From Pseudomonas vancouverensis (GTDB lineage Bacteria > Pseudomonadota > Gammaproteobacteria > Pseudomonadales > Pseudomonadaceae): a DNA stretch of 64,000 nucleotides. The translations under genes were made by a program, and so were the position numbers. Each line of letters begins with the position of its first letter. The stretch's first letter is position 1. Under the pieces are notes generated by a model. That model made no database searches. It saw nothing but the letters and a program-made list of their open reading frames with translations, and had not been told where the DNA came from. The stretch covers positions 62,001 through 126,000 of the forward strand of contig NZ_RRZK01000008.1 in NCBI RefSeq assembly GCF_004348895.1. Direction: 5' to 3'. Positions 37,206-46,183 of the stretch are shown in pieces.

Positions 37206-38810
37206 ATGACGAAAGACGGATCTCTGGTTGCAGCTGTTCCTGCACCAGTGCTTTTGCCGAAAAACCGCTGGCTGACCCCGACGCTGCAAAGCATCGCCCT
37301 GATGCTGTTACTGGCGGGCATGGCGCTGATGGAGGGGCCGCTGTACATTGGCTTGCCCGTGGCCATGCTGATTGTCTGGCTGCCTCGCCTGCGTTCGCGC
37401 GCCGCCCCTGAGGTTGCTTCCCCGCAAAGCGCCGATGGGATCGCTGAGCTGACCCGTGATCTTTCCCATACCACCAGTCACAACGCCCTGTCGGCGGCAG
37501 GCGTGGCCTTTTCCGTTCGCCAATTGGCAGACAAGCTGCAATCTCAGCTCGCCGCGGCCGCGCAGATCGTCAGCAATGCCGAAGTCATGATCGCCACCGA
37601 ACAGGCGACGTCCGCGCTCAGTCAGCAAGCCCTTGGCGCTGCCAGCGAGGCCCACCAGAGCAGCGCCGCCGGGCGCACGGAGCTGCGCGAATCGATTACC
37701 CGCATGCATCAACTCAGTGAGCGCGCCACGCTCAGCCGGGAAATGATCGAAGCCTTGAGTCAGCGCAGTGATGACATCCAGCGCGTGACCCTGGTGATCC
37801 AGTCCATTGCCAGCCAGACCAACCTGCTGGCGCTCAATGCGGCCATCGAGGCGGCACGGGCAGGCGAGCACGGGCGCGGTTTTGCGGTGGTGGCCGATGA
37901 GGTCCGTGGGCTCGCCGCGCGCACCGCGACCGCCACGGGAGAGGTCGGAGAAATGGTCGCCGACATTCAGCAACGCACGGCTCAGGTGGTCGAGCAGATT
38001 CGCCAGTTGTCCAGCGATCTGGACATCGGCGTCGGGCAGGTCGAGCACACCGGGCAACACCTGGACAACATCGCCCGGCTGGCAGCCAGTGTCGAAGCGC
38101 AGGTCGGGGGAATTGCCAGGGGCGCAGACACCAATCGCGAACAACTCGACAGCCTGTTTCACGCCATCGAGCAGATGCGTGGCGACCTGGCCATCAGTGA
38201 CCAGCAAACCCGACGCCTGGCCGAGGCGGCCGTACAAATGGAAGGCCAGGCCGAAACCATCAGCGAGCGCCTGGCCGAGGTCGGGCTGGACGATTATCAC
38301 CAACGCATTTATGACCTGGCCCGTGAGGGTGCCGGGCAGATTGCCGCACAGTTCGAAGCGGATATCGCGGCCGGACGTATCAGCGGCGAAGACTTGTTCG
38401 ACCGGCATTACCAGGCGATTGCCAATACCAGCCCGGAGAAGTTCCAGACCCGCTTCGATCGCTATACCGATCAGGTCCTGCCGGCGATCCAGGAGCCGCT
38501 GCTGCCGCGTCATGAGGGCCTCGTATTTGCCATCGCCTGCACCCAGCAGGGTTACGTGCCGACCCACAACAAGCTGTTCAGTCAGCCGTTGACCGGCGAT
38601 GTACAGGTTGATGCCTTGCACAATCGCAGCAAGCGCAAGTTCGCTGATCGCACCGGAATTCGCTGCGGCAGTCATCAGAAAGCGGTATTGCTGCAAACCT
38701 ATACCCGTGACACCGGTGAGTTGATGCACGATCTCTCGGTGCCGATCATGGTCAACGGCCGACACTGGGGCGGTTTGCGCATGGGTTACAAACCGGAAAA
38801 CCCTCGGTGA
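37206..38810 (+). CDS. Chemoreceptor-like protein with C-terminal sensor domain
   Basis: This is a 534-residue methyl-accepting-type signal protein with an unusual order. Two hydrophobic segments (about residues 22-60) are joined by a very short loop with no periplasmic sensor or HAMP. A cytoplasmic signalling helix hairpin with the conserved tip ([21 protein letters not shown], roughly residues 205-225) follows. A C-terminal domain of about 150 residues (from [12 protein letters not shown]) ends [18 protein letters not shown], a Cache-like fold pattern. Sensing would therefore be intracellular. The start ATG 37206 is placed by the preceding GGGGTGA; an ATG one codon earlier and a GTG at 37197 are alternatives. 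Confidence 0.9.
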   Translation: MTKDGSLVAAVPAPVLLPKNRWLTPTLQSIALMLLLAGMALMEGPLYIGLPVAMLIVWLPRLRSRAAPEVASPQSADGIAELTRDLSHTTSHNALSAAGVAFSVRQLADKLQSQLAAAAQIVSNAEVMIATEQATSALSQQALGAASEAHQSSAAGRTELRESITRMHQLSERATLSREMIEALSQRSDDIQRVTLVIQSIASQTNLLALNAAIEAARAGEHGRGFAVVADEVRGLAARTATATGEVGEMVADIQQRTAQVVEQIRQLSSDLDIGVGQVEHTGQHLDNIARLAASVEAQVGGIARGADTNREQLDSLFHAIEQMRGDLAISDQQTRRLAEAAVQMEGQAETISERLAEVGLDDYHQRIYDLAREGAGQIAAQFEADIAAGRISGEDLFDRHYQAIANTSPEKFQTRFDRYTDQVLPAIQEPLLPRHEGLVFAIACTQQGYVPTHNKLFSQPLTGDVQVDALHNRSKRKFADRTGIRCGSHQKAVLLQTYTRDTGELMHDLSVPIMVNGRHWGGLRMGYKPENPR

Positions 38811-38939
38811 AGAGGGCTTGAAGGGCGGTGATTGTTACTGATTGTGCAACGGATCTGTGCAGCGTGTGGCTGTTTCCTGACCGGGAAATTAATTAACATA
38901 TCTACTAGTTAGGTTGCTAATGAATTTCCAGAGGTCAGC

Positions 38940-39143
38940 ATGCAAAGCAAGGTTGATGTCGCGGTCATGATTGGTAGCGGTGTACCCGCCAGTTTGCGCG
39001 CGCTGGGTCGACGCGTCTGTTGGGTCGTGTTGCTCAATGGCGAACCGAAAGGGACTGCGTTTTCCAGTCGGGATGAGGCGGAGGAGTGCAAGGCTGCCTG
39101 GCTGGCGCAGTTGAACGCCGAAAAGCCCGACAGCCTGCATTGA
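38940..39143 (+). CDS. Small hypothetical protein
   Basis: This is a 67-residue soluble protein with no recognised domain. The body reads WVVLLNGEPKGTAFSSRDEAEECKAAWLAQL, a beta hairpin plus helix pattern seen in small conserved Pseudomonas proteins. CAGAGG sits eight bases before ATG 38940, supporting expression. It stands alone between the receptor and the DUF2789 gene (convergent). Confidence 0.65.
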   Translation: MQSKVDVAVMIGSGVPASLRALGRRVCWVVLLNGEPKGTAFSSRDEAEECKAAWLAQLNAEKPDSLH

Positions 39144-39150
39144 AGCGAGG

Positions 39151-39390
39151 TCAGTGAGTCTGGTGCAGGCGCAGGTTGAGTTCGTCGACCACCCGCGCCC
39201 AGTCCGCGTCTTCACGCAGTTGCTCTTTGAGGAAGGCGGCCTGTTGCGGCGTCCAGAAATCGGCGTCGATCAGCTTGATGTTTTCCGGTAGCGGGGAATG
39301 GCTGGCAATGAAATCGTCGATCGCTTTCTGGCCGGAGTCCAGCCCGAGTTGGTCGAACAGGCCTTTGAGGTCGTGTGTCGGTGATTCCAT
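39151..39390 (-). CDS. DUF2789 protein
   Basis: This is a 79-residue acidic protein matching the DUF2789 pattern: THDLKGLFDQLGL at the start, FIASHSPLPENIKLIDADFWTPQQAAFLKEQL in the middle and EDADWARVVDELN at the end. It is small, helical and of unknown function, widespread in gammaproteobacteria. Ribosome site GAGGAGCA precedes the ATG. Convergent with the preceding small gene, with only seven bases between them. Confidence 0.85.
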   Translation of the reverse strand: MESPTHDLKGLFDQLGLDSGQKAIDDFIASHSPLPENIKLIDADFWTPQQAAFLKEQLREDADWARVVDELNLRLHQTH

Positions 39391-39523
39391 GTTCTGCTCC
39401 TCGCAAGTGTTCAGTCATGTCGTAAGCCGAAGTACGGCTCCCTTGTTTCGAGGGCGACGTACCGGCGGAGTTCGATCTGGATGTACAAACGCAAGAAGTG
39501 AGCATAGACCCACCTGGTGACGC

Positions 39524-39754
39524 TCAGGATTTCAATGCCCCGGCATCGACGGCCGCCTTCAGTTCACGGGCCTGCTCCTGAGCGGCAATGGCTGCCACAT
39601 CCGAAGTTTTGAACCAGCGATCTTTTTCGACCTGGTGGTAGGTCACGGTTTTCAAGGGTGGTTTGGCGCGCAACACAATGACGGCCTGGAATTCGCCGTC
39701 GACTTCTCTGGCTTCGCCCCGGATAAAAAACTCGCCGATATCAAATTCGGTCAC
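39524..39754 (-). CDS. Small hypothetical protein
   Basis: This is a 76-residue soluble protein (EFDIGEFFIRGEAREVDGEFQAVIVLRAK..., then a C-terminal helix rich in Ala, Glu and Gln). No domain is recognised. AAGGGAAGG lies before the ATG, which supports it as a gene. It is transcribed alone. Confidence 0.65.
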   Translation of the reverse strand: MTEFDIGEFFIRGEAREVDGEFQAVIVLRAKPPLKTVTYHQVEKDRWFKTSDVAAIAAQEQARELKAAVDAGALKS

Positions 39755-39910
39755 GTAACAGCCTTCCCTTGAATATATATTGTTGTTAACGCATGCCGCT
39801 GTTCAGGCATGCGTTTGATTGGACGGGCAGTATGGCAGTAGTTGCCCGTCCCAGGCTGAGTTAAGTCGGCTGATAGACGAAACGTCACCCTCGTGACCGA
39901 TTCAATGGCT

Positions 39911-40159
39911 TCAAAAGCGTGTTTCGAGAAAGCGTGCGAGTGCGCAGGCTTCGTTGTGGTCAGCTCGGAAACCTCTTACACGTCCTGAGGAAGTTTCCTT
40001 GATGTGGAAGAAGGCATTGCCAGCCAAAACCACGTGAAACCTTGGCCTGGGTGCCTGTTCGAACGCTTGTTCAGGGTAGCGAAACGATGCAGGTGGCAGC
40101 GCGAGGATAACGCCAGTGTGCGGGGCAATGCTTTGGGTGAAGTGTGTGTGCGTGTACAT
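39911..40159 (-). CDS. Small hypothetical protein
   Basis: This is an 82-residue protein with no recognised domain. The C-terminal half (RPRFHVVLAGNAFFHIKETSSGRVRGFRADHNEACALARFLE) has a beta-beta-alpha pattern. An AAAAGGAC ribosome site precedes ATG 40159. An overlapping frame (39976-40239) on the same strand lacks one and is taken as a shadow. Confidence 0.6.
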   Translation of the reverse strand: MYTHTHFTQSIAPHTGVILALPPASFRYPEQAFEQAPRPRFHVVLAGNAFFHIKETSSGRVRGFRADHNEACALARFLETRF

Positions 40160-40567
40160 ATGAAGTCCTTTTCATTGTTTTGCCGACGTATGCACGCCGT
40201 TATGGGTAGTCTCCAGGAGCATCGCTGCTCTAGAATCACCCTTACCGGTGGGGAGTGATGTTTATCTAAAGCAATTTTTCGCTGGCGATATGTAGGAAAT
40301 GCGCTTTTCTCGCGCAGTTTTTTCCCTATTGTTGATAGTCCATTATTATCTGGCCGTAGGAAGGGAGTTTTCCTTCAACCTTTGGCGAATGCCCGGCAGG
40401 ACAACGCGAGTGACACTTCGGTAGTCTGCTCAAGCGTGGTGATCAAGGCGTGCACGGCGCCTCCAGGATCTCGACCGGGCTCTTTGGCGACACATTCGGC
40501 ATTGCCGCTTTTTTTGCTGTGCGCTTTTTCCGCGTACCGCACCATTTTCAGATGTGGGGATGTTTCC
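40160..40567. other. Intergenic region
   Basis: This 408-base gap lies between two diverging small genes and is more A+T-rich than its surroundings in the middle (40250-40370), where promoters for both are expected. An open frame from 40382 runs in frame into the next gene, but its first 62 codons lack a ribosome site and family-like sequence. Confidence 0.45.
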
Positions 40568-41038
40568 TTGGCAGTCAGTAATCTCGATATGCATGCGTTG
40601 TTTGTGCTGGGTGATTTGCGCGCGAAACTGGTCAAGCTGTTTCAATCACGTTTTGTCTACATCACCGAGCAGAACGCAGAAGGCATTTACGTCGCTGAAA
40701 TCGATACCGAATCGGCCCTGGTGGTAGACGATAAACCCGGACTCAAGCTCAAGGTCGGCGATCATTTCAGCGCCTCGGTCTTGCCCAGTCGTGAAGGCGG
40801 CAAGCTGGACATCAGGTTTCGCGACATCAAGCTGACGGTCTACGGCCTGGGCGATTACGCCTTTGTCACTACCGCCGACGGCAATGCCATTGTGTTCAAG
40901 GAAGGTCACAACGTCGTGACGGTGTTCAGCGCCCACCAGCAATTGCAGGAAGGCCTGACCAAGACCCTGAAAGCCGTGACCGCCAAGGCCGCCAAGTGGC
41001 GCAAGGGTGAACTGGTGACCTTCAAGGCCAGCGAGTAA
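40568..41038 (+). CDS. Conserved hypothetical protein
   Basis: This is a 156-residue soluble protein of mostly beta strands (LKVGDHFSASVLPSREGGKLDIRFRDIKLTVYGLGDYAFVTTADGNAIVF) with a basic C-terminal helix (KTLKAVTAKAAKWRKG). No named domain is recognised. The start is probably TTG 40568 (GTGGGGAT upstream), giving AVSNLDMHALFVLGDL; ATG 40589 is the alternative. It overlaps the next small gene (TAATG), so the two are co-translated. Confidence 0.7.
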   Translation: MAVSNLDMHALFVLGDLRAKLVKLFQSRFVYITEQNAEGIYVAEIDTESALVVDDKPGLKLKVGDHFSASVLPSREGGKLDIRFRDIKLTVYGLGDYAFVTTADGNAIVFKEGHNVVTVFSAHQQLQEGLTKTLKAVTAKAAKWRKGELVTFKASE

Positions 41039-41241
41039 TGAGCCTGACCCGCGCCGAATTCCGCGAACAGAACCTGGCCAGCGCTCACCTCGAGGCGCAG
41101 CGGCTGTTCGCACAAAAAGCGCAGTTGCAAGGCGCCTGGCTGAGCTGGGTGGCGTCACAAATCTACCTTTTGCGGCCGGCGGAATACGCCAGCATGGTCA
41201 GGCGAGAGCTGACGCGTCTGCAGGAACTTTCCGAAAACTGA
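41038..41241 (+). CDS. Small hypothetical helical protein
   Basis: This is a 67-residue, probably all-helical protein (FREQNLASAHLEAQRLFAQKAQLQGAWLSWVASQIYLL). No domain is recognised. Its ATG overlaps the stop of the upstream gene by one base, and this coupling is the main evidence that it is real. Confidence 0.7.
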   Translation: MSLTRAEFREQNLASAHLEAQRLFAQKAQLQGAWLSWVASQIYLLRPAEYASMVRRELTRLQELSEN

Positions 41242-41360
41242 TCCACATCCCTCGAAAGCAGGAACCTCTACTACAGTCAGATGACTGAGTATTCAGAGGC
41301 TTCGCGGTCTTCTGCCAGGCCATCCTGCCAATGCTGTGAACAGCACGAGGTGCATGAAGC

Positions 41361-42374
41361 ATGAACGGAATTCGACAGTTGCTGGCCGCTACGCTGGCCA
41401 CCTTCAGTGTAATGGCAACCCCCATTCCAGTGTCTGCCGCGCAGGCGTCGATTCACTTTGCCGACTTGAACTGGGAGAGTGGCAGCCTGATTACCGACGT
41501 CCTGCGCATCATCGTCGAGAAGGGCTACGGGCTGCCGACCGACACCTTGCCGGGCACCACCATTACCCTGGAAACCGCGCTCGCCAACAATGACATCCAG
41601 GTCATTGGCGAAGAGTGGGCAGGGCGCAGCCCGGTGTGGGTCAAGGCAGAGGCCGAAGGCAAGGTGGTCAGTCTCGGCGACACCGTCAAGGGTGCAACCG
41701 AAGGCTGGTGGGTGCCTGAATATGTGATCAAGGGCGATCCGGCGAAGAACATCAAGCCGATGGCGCCGGACTTGCGCAGCGTCAGCGACCTGCCGCGCTA
41801 CAAGGATGTGTTCAAGGACCCGGAAGCACCGGGCAAGGGGCGCTTCCTCAACAGCCCGATCGGCTGGACCTCGGAGGTGGTCAACAAGCAGAAGCTCAAG
41901 GCTTACGGGCTGGACGACAGCTACGTGAACTTCCGCAGTGGCTCGGGCGCAGCCCTCGATGCGGAGATCACGTCGTCCATTCATCGCGGCAAGCCGGTGC
42001 TGTTCTATTACTGGTCGCCGACCCCTTTGCTCGGTCGCTTCAAGCTGGTTCAACTGGAAGAACCACCGTTCGACGCCGAAGCGTGGAAGACCCTGACCGA
42101 CGCTGACAACCCCAATCCGCAACCGACTCGCTCGCTGGCCTCGAAGTTGTCCATCGGCGTGTCCACGCCTTTCCAGAAACAGTACCCGCAGATCGCCGAG
42201 TTCTTCAGCAAGGTCGATTTTCCGATTGAGCCACTGAACAAGGCGTTGGCCGAAATGAGCGAAAAACACACGCCGCCACGGCAGGCTGCCGAGACGTTCA
42301 TGAAGGCGCATCCGGACGTCTGGCAGGCGTGGGTGCCGAAAGAGGTCGCGGACAAGGTATCGGCGGCGTTGTGA
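41361..42374 (+). CDS. Glycine-betaine/choline-type ABC substrate-binding protein
   Basis: This is a 337-residue periplasmic binding protein of the OpuAC/ProX family. A signal peptide (residues about 1-26, ending PVSAA) is followed by FADLNWESGSLITDVLRIIVEKGYG and the typical segments EEWAGRSPVW and KPVLFYYWSPTPLLG (Trp/Tyr-rich cage for the quaternary ammonium group). No permease or ATPase genes are adjacent, so it is an orphan that must use a shared transporter or act as a sensor protein. The ligand is inferred from the family only. Confidence 0.9.
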   Translation: MNGIRQLLAATLATFSVMATPIPVSAAQASIHFADLNWESGSLITDVLRIIVEKGYGLPTDTLPGTTITLETALANNDIQVIGEEWAGRSPVWVKAEAEGKVVSLGDTVKGATEGWWVPEYVIKGDPAKNIKPMAPDLRSVSDLPRYKDVFKDPEAPGKGRFLNSPIGWTSEVVNKQKLKAYGLDDSYVNFRSGSGAALDAEITSSIHRGKPVLFYYWSPTPLLGRFKLVQLEEPPFDAEAWKTLTDADNPNPQPTRSLASKLSIGVSTPFQKQYPQIAEFFSKVDFPIEPLNKALAEMSEKHTPPRQAAETFMKAHPDVWQAWVPKEVADKVSAAL

Positions 42375-42473
42375 ATGGCAGGCGTTCCGACGGATGAATT
42401 TTTGTCCGGACGCAGAGTGCAAAAATGCCGACTAGGATGTTCAGTTCACATCCCTTCAAAGGATCTCTGAACC

Positions 42474-42911
42474 ATGACCTTGTTGTTGGCTCGATGGCTG
42501 GTGACGATCTTCGCGGTGATCAGCCTGGTGCATGTGTATTGGGCGTTGGGTGGAACATGGGCGGCGGTAGCGGTGGTCCCGCAGGTGCCGCAGGAAGGTA
42601 GTGCGGCGTTGCGGCCGGCCTTCAAACCCCAGGGCTGGATCACCCTGGTGGTGGCTGCGGCGCTGCTGCTGATTGCCGTGCTGGTGTGCTTGCGCGTCGG
42701 CTGGTGGTTGCCCCAGGTGCATCACTGGTCGTTGCAGTGGTTGATCAGCGCGATTGCGTTGCTGCTGTTTGCCCGGGCCATCGGCGATTCGGAGCTGGTG
42801 GGTTTTTTCAAGGAAGTGAAGGGCTCGGAGTTTGCCCGGCTGGACACCTGGGTTTACTCACCGTTATGCGTGGTGCTGGGGGCGGGGTTGCTGGCGGTGG
42901 CGTGGGCCTGA
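42474..42911 (+). CDS. DUF3995 membrane protein
   Basis: This is a 145-residue membrane protein with four hydrophobic helices. The N terminus (ISLVHVYWALGGTW) is the DUF3995 signature. The function of the family is unknown. AAAGGATC precedes the ATG. It is convergent with the antiporter operon, with a REP pair between. Confidence 0.82.
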   Translation: MTLLLARWLVTIFAVISLVHVYWALGGTWAAVAVVPQVPQEGSAALRPAFKPQGWITLVVAAALLLIAVLVCLRVGWWLPQVHHWSLQWLISAIALLLFARAIGDSELVGFFKEVKGSEFARLDTWVYSPLCVVLGAGLLAVAWA

Positions 42912-42933
42912 GTGCTTCGGCGCTGCGACTGGC

Positions 42934-43014
42934 CCCATCGCGAGCAAGCTCGCTCCCACACTGGTTCTGGGGTGTTCACCCATCCCCTGTGGGAGCGAGC
43001 TTGCTCGCGATGGG
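42934..43014. repeat. REP pair, outward-facing
   Basis: CCCATCGCGAGCAAGCTCGC from 42934 is followed by CTGTGGGAGCGAGCTTGCTC from 42987. The arms are exact complements and are flanked by CCCATC/GATGGG. It lies between the convergent DUF3995 and shaG genes. Confidence 0.88.
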
Positions 43015-43040
43015 GCGGATCCATCAATGCATCCTTCGGA

Positions 43041-43403
43041 TCAGCTCCCGCTCTCGTTACGCCGACTGCTCACCTCCGCCGGCACATCCTCTCCAGCCAT
43101 GCGCTTGCGAAACAGCGCCGCCCGCGCCAGCAACAGCGTGGTCACCGGCACGGTAATCGCCAACAGAATCGGAATCAGCCAGGCATGCAGCACCGGCCCC
43201 GACTTGAGCGCGGAAAAATAAATGATCGACGCCAATGCAACGCACCATGCGCCGAGGGTCGAGGCCAGTGCCGGTGGGTGCATGCGCTGGAAGTAGTCTT
43301 TCATGCGCAACAAACCCGTGGCGCCAATCAGTGCGAACACGCCGCTGAGCACCAGCAGGATCGCCACCGGAATTTCCACCCACAAAGACAGTTCGGGGTT
43401 CAT
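43041..43403 (-). CDS. shaG: Cation/H+ antiporter subunit G
   Basis: This is a 120-residue subunit of the multi-subunit Mrp/Sha/Pha monovalent cation:proton antiporter. It has three membrane helices and the family segment GATGLLRMKDYFQRMHPPALASTLG. It is needed for assembly of the complex. Last gene of the six-gene operon; its start overlaps the stop of subunit F (43400-43403). A charged tail (KRMAGEDVPAEVSSRRNESGS) extends past the last helix. Confidence 0.93.
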   Translation of the reverse strand: MNPELSLWVEIPVAILLVLSGVFALIGATGLLRMKDYFQRMHPPALASTLGAWCVALASIIYFSALKSGPVLHAWLIPILLAITVPVTTLLLARAALFRKRMAGEDVPAEVSSRRNESGS

Positions 43404-43678
43404 TCGATCACCTCGCCGCGCAAGAGGAATTTCGCCAGGGCGAACGAGCCGACGAAGCCGAACAATGCAATCAGCAGCGCGGCCTCGAAGTAGGTGTCAC
43501 TGGCATAACGAATGCCCAGGGCAAGCATCATCAGCATCGCCACGATGTACAGGTAGTCCAGCGCCAGGACCCGGTCCTGGGCCGACGGGCCCTTGAACAG
43601 GCGGATCAGCGTGAGGATCATCGCCAGGGAAAAGAGGAACAGGCTCAACACGATCGCGTTCGACAGCAAGGCGCTCAT
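43400..43678 (-). CDS. shaF: Cation/H+ antiporter subunit F
   Basis: This is a 92-residue membrane subunit with three helices. The segment RLFKGPSAQDRVLALDYLY is the subunit F signature (GPxxxDR with a conserved Asp that is functionally important in other Mrp systems). It is part of the inner-membrane antiporter complex. Overlaps both neighbours by four bases. Confidence 0.93.
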   Translation of the reverse strand: MSALLSNAIVLSLFLFSLAMILTLIRLFKGPSAQDRVLALDYLYIVAMLMMLALGIRYASDTYFEAALLIALFGFVGSFALAKFLLRGEVIE

Positions 43679-44163
43679 TCGAAGATCTCCATCAACGGGC
43701 GTTCATAGGTCGTCTTGAAATGCTCGATGAACAACGCGTCGTCATCCAGATCGAAAACGTGCAGCAGCAGAACGCTGCGGTCCAGCGCCAGCTCCGACCA
43801 GACCGTGCCGGGAACCACCGTGGTGATCATGGCCAGCGCGGCCAGGCCGTTGGCATCGCGCAGGTCCAGCGGCACCTTGATGAACCGCGAGCGGGGCGGG
43901 CGACGGCCTGCGCTCAATACGTTCCAGGCCACCGCGAGGTTGGACAGCAATACGTCGCGACCGACCACCAGCACCAGGCGCAGGATCACCCCCGGCCGAC
44001 CAATGCGCACGGGCAGCGGCCGCAGCCTGCGCATCATCAACGGCGCGCAGAAACCCAGCGCGGCTCCCAGCAGCAAATTGCCCGGGCTCACCGACAGGTT
44101 CAGCAACAACCACAGCAAACACAAGGCCAGCGACAGCAGCGGCGCCGGAAACAGTCGCTTCAT
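43675..44163 (-). CDS. shaE: Cation/H+ antiporter subunit E
   Basis: This is a 162-residue membrane subunit with the MnhE pattern: N-terminal helices (LLSLALCLLWLLLNLSVSPGNLLLGAALGF), the VKVPLDLRDANGLAALAMITTVVPGTVW-like core (here IKVPLDLRD) and a soluble C-terminal domain (LLHVFDLDDDALFIEHFKTTYERPLMEIF). Thought to have a structural role. It overlaps subunit D (44160-44163) and F. Confidence 0.93.
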   Translation of the reverse strand: MKRLFPAPLLSLALCLLWLLLNLSVSPGNLLLGAALGFCAPLMMRRLRPLPVRIGRPGVILRLVLVVGRDVLLSNLAVAWNVLSAGRRPPRSRFIKVPLDLRDANGLAALAMITTVVPGTVWSELALDRSVLLLHVFDLDDDALFIEHFKTTYERPLMEIFE

Positions 44164-45842
44164 GGCTGCACCTCCAGCATCGCGGTCTTGCTCGTCGGGT
44201 TAGGTACGACGCGGGTGCCGAGCACGGCATCCACGTATTGCCCGGGGTTGCTCAAGGTGTCAGCCGCGGCCTGGGTGTAACGCAGCAGCGGTTCGGCCTT
44301 GAAGGTGAGGAAAATGCTCAAGCCGAGCAGGGCGAAGATCGGTACGCATTCCAGGCGTCGCAACACCGGCGAAGGGCGTTCCGCCGGCGTCCAGAAGCGC
44401 TGGATGCCCATGCGCGAAAACGCGATCAGCGACGCCAGCCCCGAGACGATCAGCAACACCGTCAGCCCCCACGCCACGCCGGAAATCGGCTCGACGCTGT
44501 TGCCCAGGCCCAGGGGATTGAGCAGTGCGCTGATCAGGCTGAGCTTGCCGATAAACCCGGACAGCGGTGGCATGCCGATGATCAGCAGCGCGCAGGCGAT
44601 GAAGCTCAGGCCGAGGAAGGCCATGGTCCATGGAATCACCTGACCGACCAGCGCTTTCTGGTCATCGTCGAGGTTGATGCCTTTGGGCGGGTGCAGGGAT
44701 TCGAGCGGGCGGGGCAGCAGCTCGGTTTCATCTTCCAGGGGGATTTCATTGGCCGAGCGCGAACGTTCGATCAGTTCCGCGAGCAGGAACAGCGCACTCA
44801 ATGCCAGGGTCGAGCTGACCAGATAAAACAGCGCCGCACCGATCAGGTTCGGCTGGGCAAAACCGATGGTCGACAGCAGGATCCCCGCCGACACCAGAAT
44901 GCTCAGGCTGGCCATGCGCTCCAGGCGCTGGGCGGCGAGAATGGCCACCCCGGCGCAGGCGATGGTCGCCATGCCGCCGTAGATCAGCCATTGGCTGCCA
45001 AAGAATGCCGATGCACCTGCCTGGGCGGAGAACAGCAGCGTCCACAGGCGCAACAAGGTGTAGATGCCGACCTTGGTCATGATCGCGAACATCGCCGCCA
45101 CCGGTGCGCTCGCGGCGCTGTAGGCCGGGACCAGCCAGAAGTTCAACGGCCACATGCCGGCCTTGGCCAGGAAGGCAATGGCGAGGATGCCCGCACCGGC
45201 GTGCAGCAGTCCACGATCTGCCTCGGACACCAACGGGATCTTCACCGCCAGGTCGGCCATGTTCAGGGTGCCGGTGACACCGTAGATCAACGCGGCACCG
45301 ATCAGGAACAGTGACGAGGCCAGCAGGTTGATCGAGATGTAATGCAGCCCTGACGACACCCGTGCCCGGCCGGAACCGTGCAGCATCAACCCGTATGAAG
45401 CGGCGAGCAGCACTTCGAAGAACACGAACAGGTTGAACAGGTCAGCCGTCAGAAAGGCACCGTAGAGGCCCATCAACTGGATCTGGAACAGCGCGTGGAA
45501 GCTCGAGCCGGCGCCGTCCCAGCGCGCCATGGCGAACAGCAGGGCGCTGACGCCGATCACACCGGTCAGCACCAGCATCAGCGCCGACAGGCGGTCGACC
45601 ACCAGCACCAGGCCAAATGGCACTTGCCAGTTGCTGGGCAGGTAGACGCCGATGGAGCCTGGCACACCGGTAGTTTGTGTCCATTGCAACAGCGCCACGG
45701 CAATGCCCAGCCCCACGAGGGTGGAAAGCAGGTTGATCCTGGCTTTCAGCGGGCGGTGTTTTTCCCCCAGCATCAGCATGATCGCGGCGGTCAGCAGCGG
45801 CAGCAGGATCGGCGCCGCGATCAGGTGAGTCATCGACATCAT
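44160..45842 (-). CDS. shaD: Cation/H+ antiporter subunit D
   Basis: This is a 560-residue subunit homologous to the NuoM/NuoN proton channels of complex I. It has about 14 membrane helices, the conserved helix-5-like Glu (LFNLFVFFEVLLAASYGL) and the conserved Lys region (FLAKAGMWPLNFWLVPAYSAA). A charged cytoplasmic insert (about residues 365-400, SRSANEIPLEDETELLPRP) is longer than in many homologues. It forms the ion-translocating core with subunit A. It overlaps subunits C and E by four bases. Confidence 0.95.
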   Translation of the reverse strand: MMSMTHLIAAPILLPLLTAAIMLMLGEKHRPLKARINLLSTLVGLGIAVALLQWTQTTGVPGSIGVYLPSNWQVPFGLVLVVDRLSALMLVLTGVIGVSALLFAMARWDGAGSSFHALFQIQLMGLYGAFLTADLFNLFVFFEVLLAASYGLMLHGSGRARVSSGLHYISINLLASSLFLIGAALIYGVTGTLNMADLAVKIPLVSEADRGLLHAGAGILAIAFLAKAGMWPLNFWLVPAYSAASAPVAAMFAIMTKVGIYTLLRLWTLLFSAQAGASAFFGSQWLIYGGMATIACAGVAILAAQRLERMASLSILVSAGILLSTIGFAQPNLIGAALFYLVSSTLALSALFLLAELIERSRSANEIPLEDETELLPRPLESLHPPKGINLDDDQKALVGQVIPWTMAFLGLSFIACALLIIGMPPLSGFIGKLSLISALLNPLGLGNSVEPISGVAWGLTVLLIVSGLASLIAFSRMGIQRFWTPAERPSPVLRRLECVPIFALLGLSIFLTFKAEPLLRYTQAAADTLSNPGQYVDAVLGTRVVPNPTSKTAMLEVQP

Positions 45843-46183
45843 TCCTTGGGCTCCCTGCCGTCCACATGGTCAGTGCCGGTCAGGCCCCGTGAGGCCAGCA
45901 GCACCACCAGGAACAGCGCGGTCATGGCGAAGCTGATGACGATGGCGGTCAGCACCAGTGCCTGGGGCAGCGGGTCGGTGTAATGCAGCAGGTCCTGGGG
46001 CACGCCGTCCTTGATGATCGGCTCCTTGCCGATGAACAGGCTGCCCATGCTGAAGATGAACAGGTTGACGCCATAGGACAGCAGGCACAGGCCCATGACC
46101 ACCTGGAAGGTCCGTGGACGCAGGATCAGCCAGACCCCGGAGGCGGCCAGGACGCCGATGGCGATTGCGATGACTTCTTCCAT
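45839..46183 (-). CDS. shaC: Cation/H+ antiporter subunit C
   Basis: This is a 114-residue subunit homologous to NuoK, with three membrane helices (AIAIGVLAASGVWLILR, VMGLCLLSYGVNLFIFSMG, LVLTAIVISFAMTALFLVVLL). The chosen ATG at 46183 overlaps the stop codon of shaAB (ATGA) and starts with the usual MEEVIAIAIG. A longer frame upstream is only a shadow of shaAB. Confidence 0.93.
   Translation of the reverse strand: MEEVIAIAIGVLAASGVWLILRPRTFQVVMGLCLLSYGVNLFIFSMGSLFIGKEPIIKDGVPQDLLHYTDPLPQALVLTAIVISFAMTALFLVVLLASRGLTGTDHVDGREPKE

Noticed and set aside
39976-40239. Alternative 87-codon frame overlapping the small gene at 39911-40159
   Set aside because: The overlapping frame at 39911-40159 has a better ribosome site and a protein-like composition.
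40382-40567. N-terminal extension of the 40568-41038 gene with a short hydrophobic run
   Set aside because: No ribosome site before 40382 and a composition unlike the rest of the protein; the conserved-looking body starts at 40568 or 40589.
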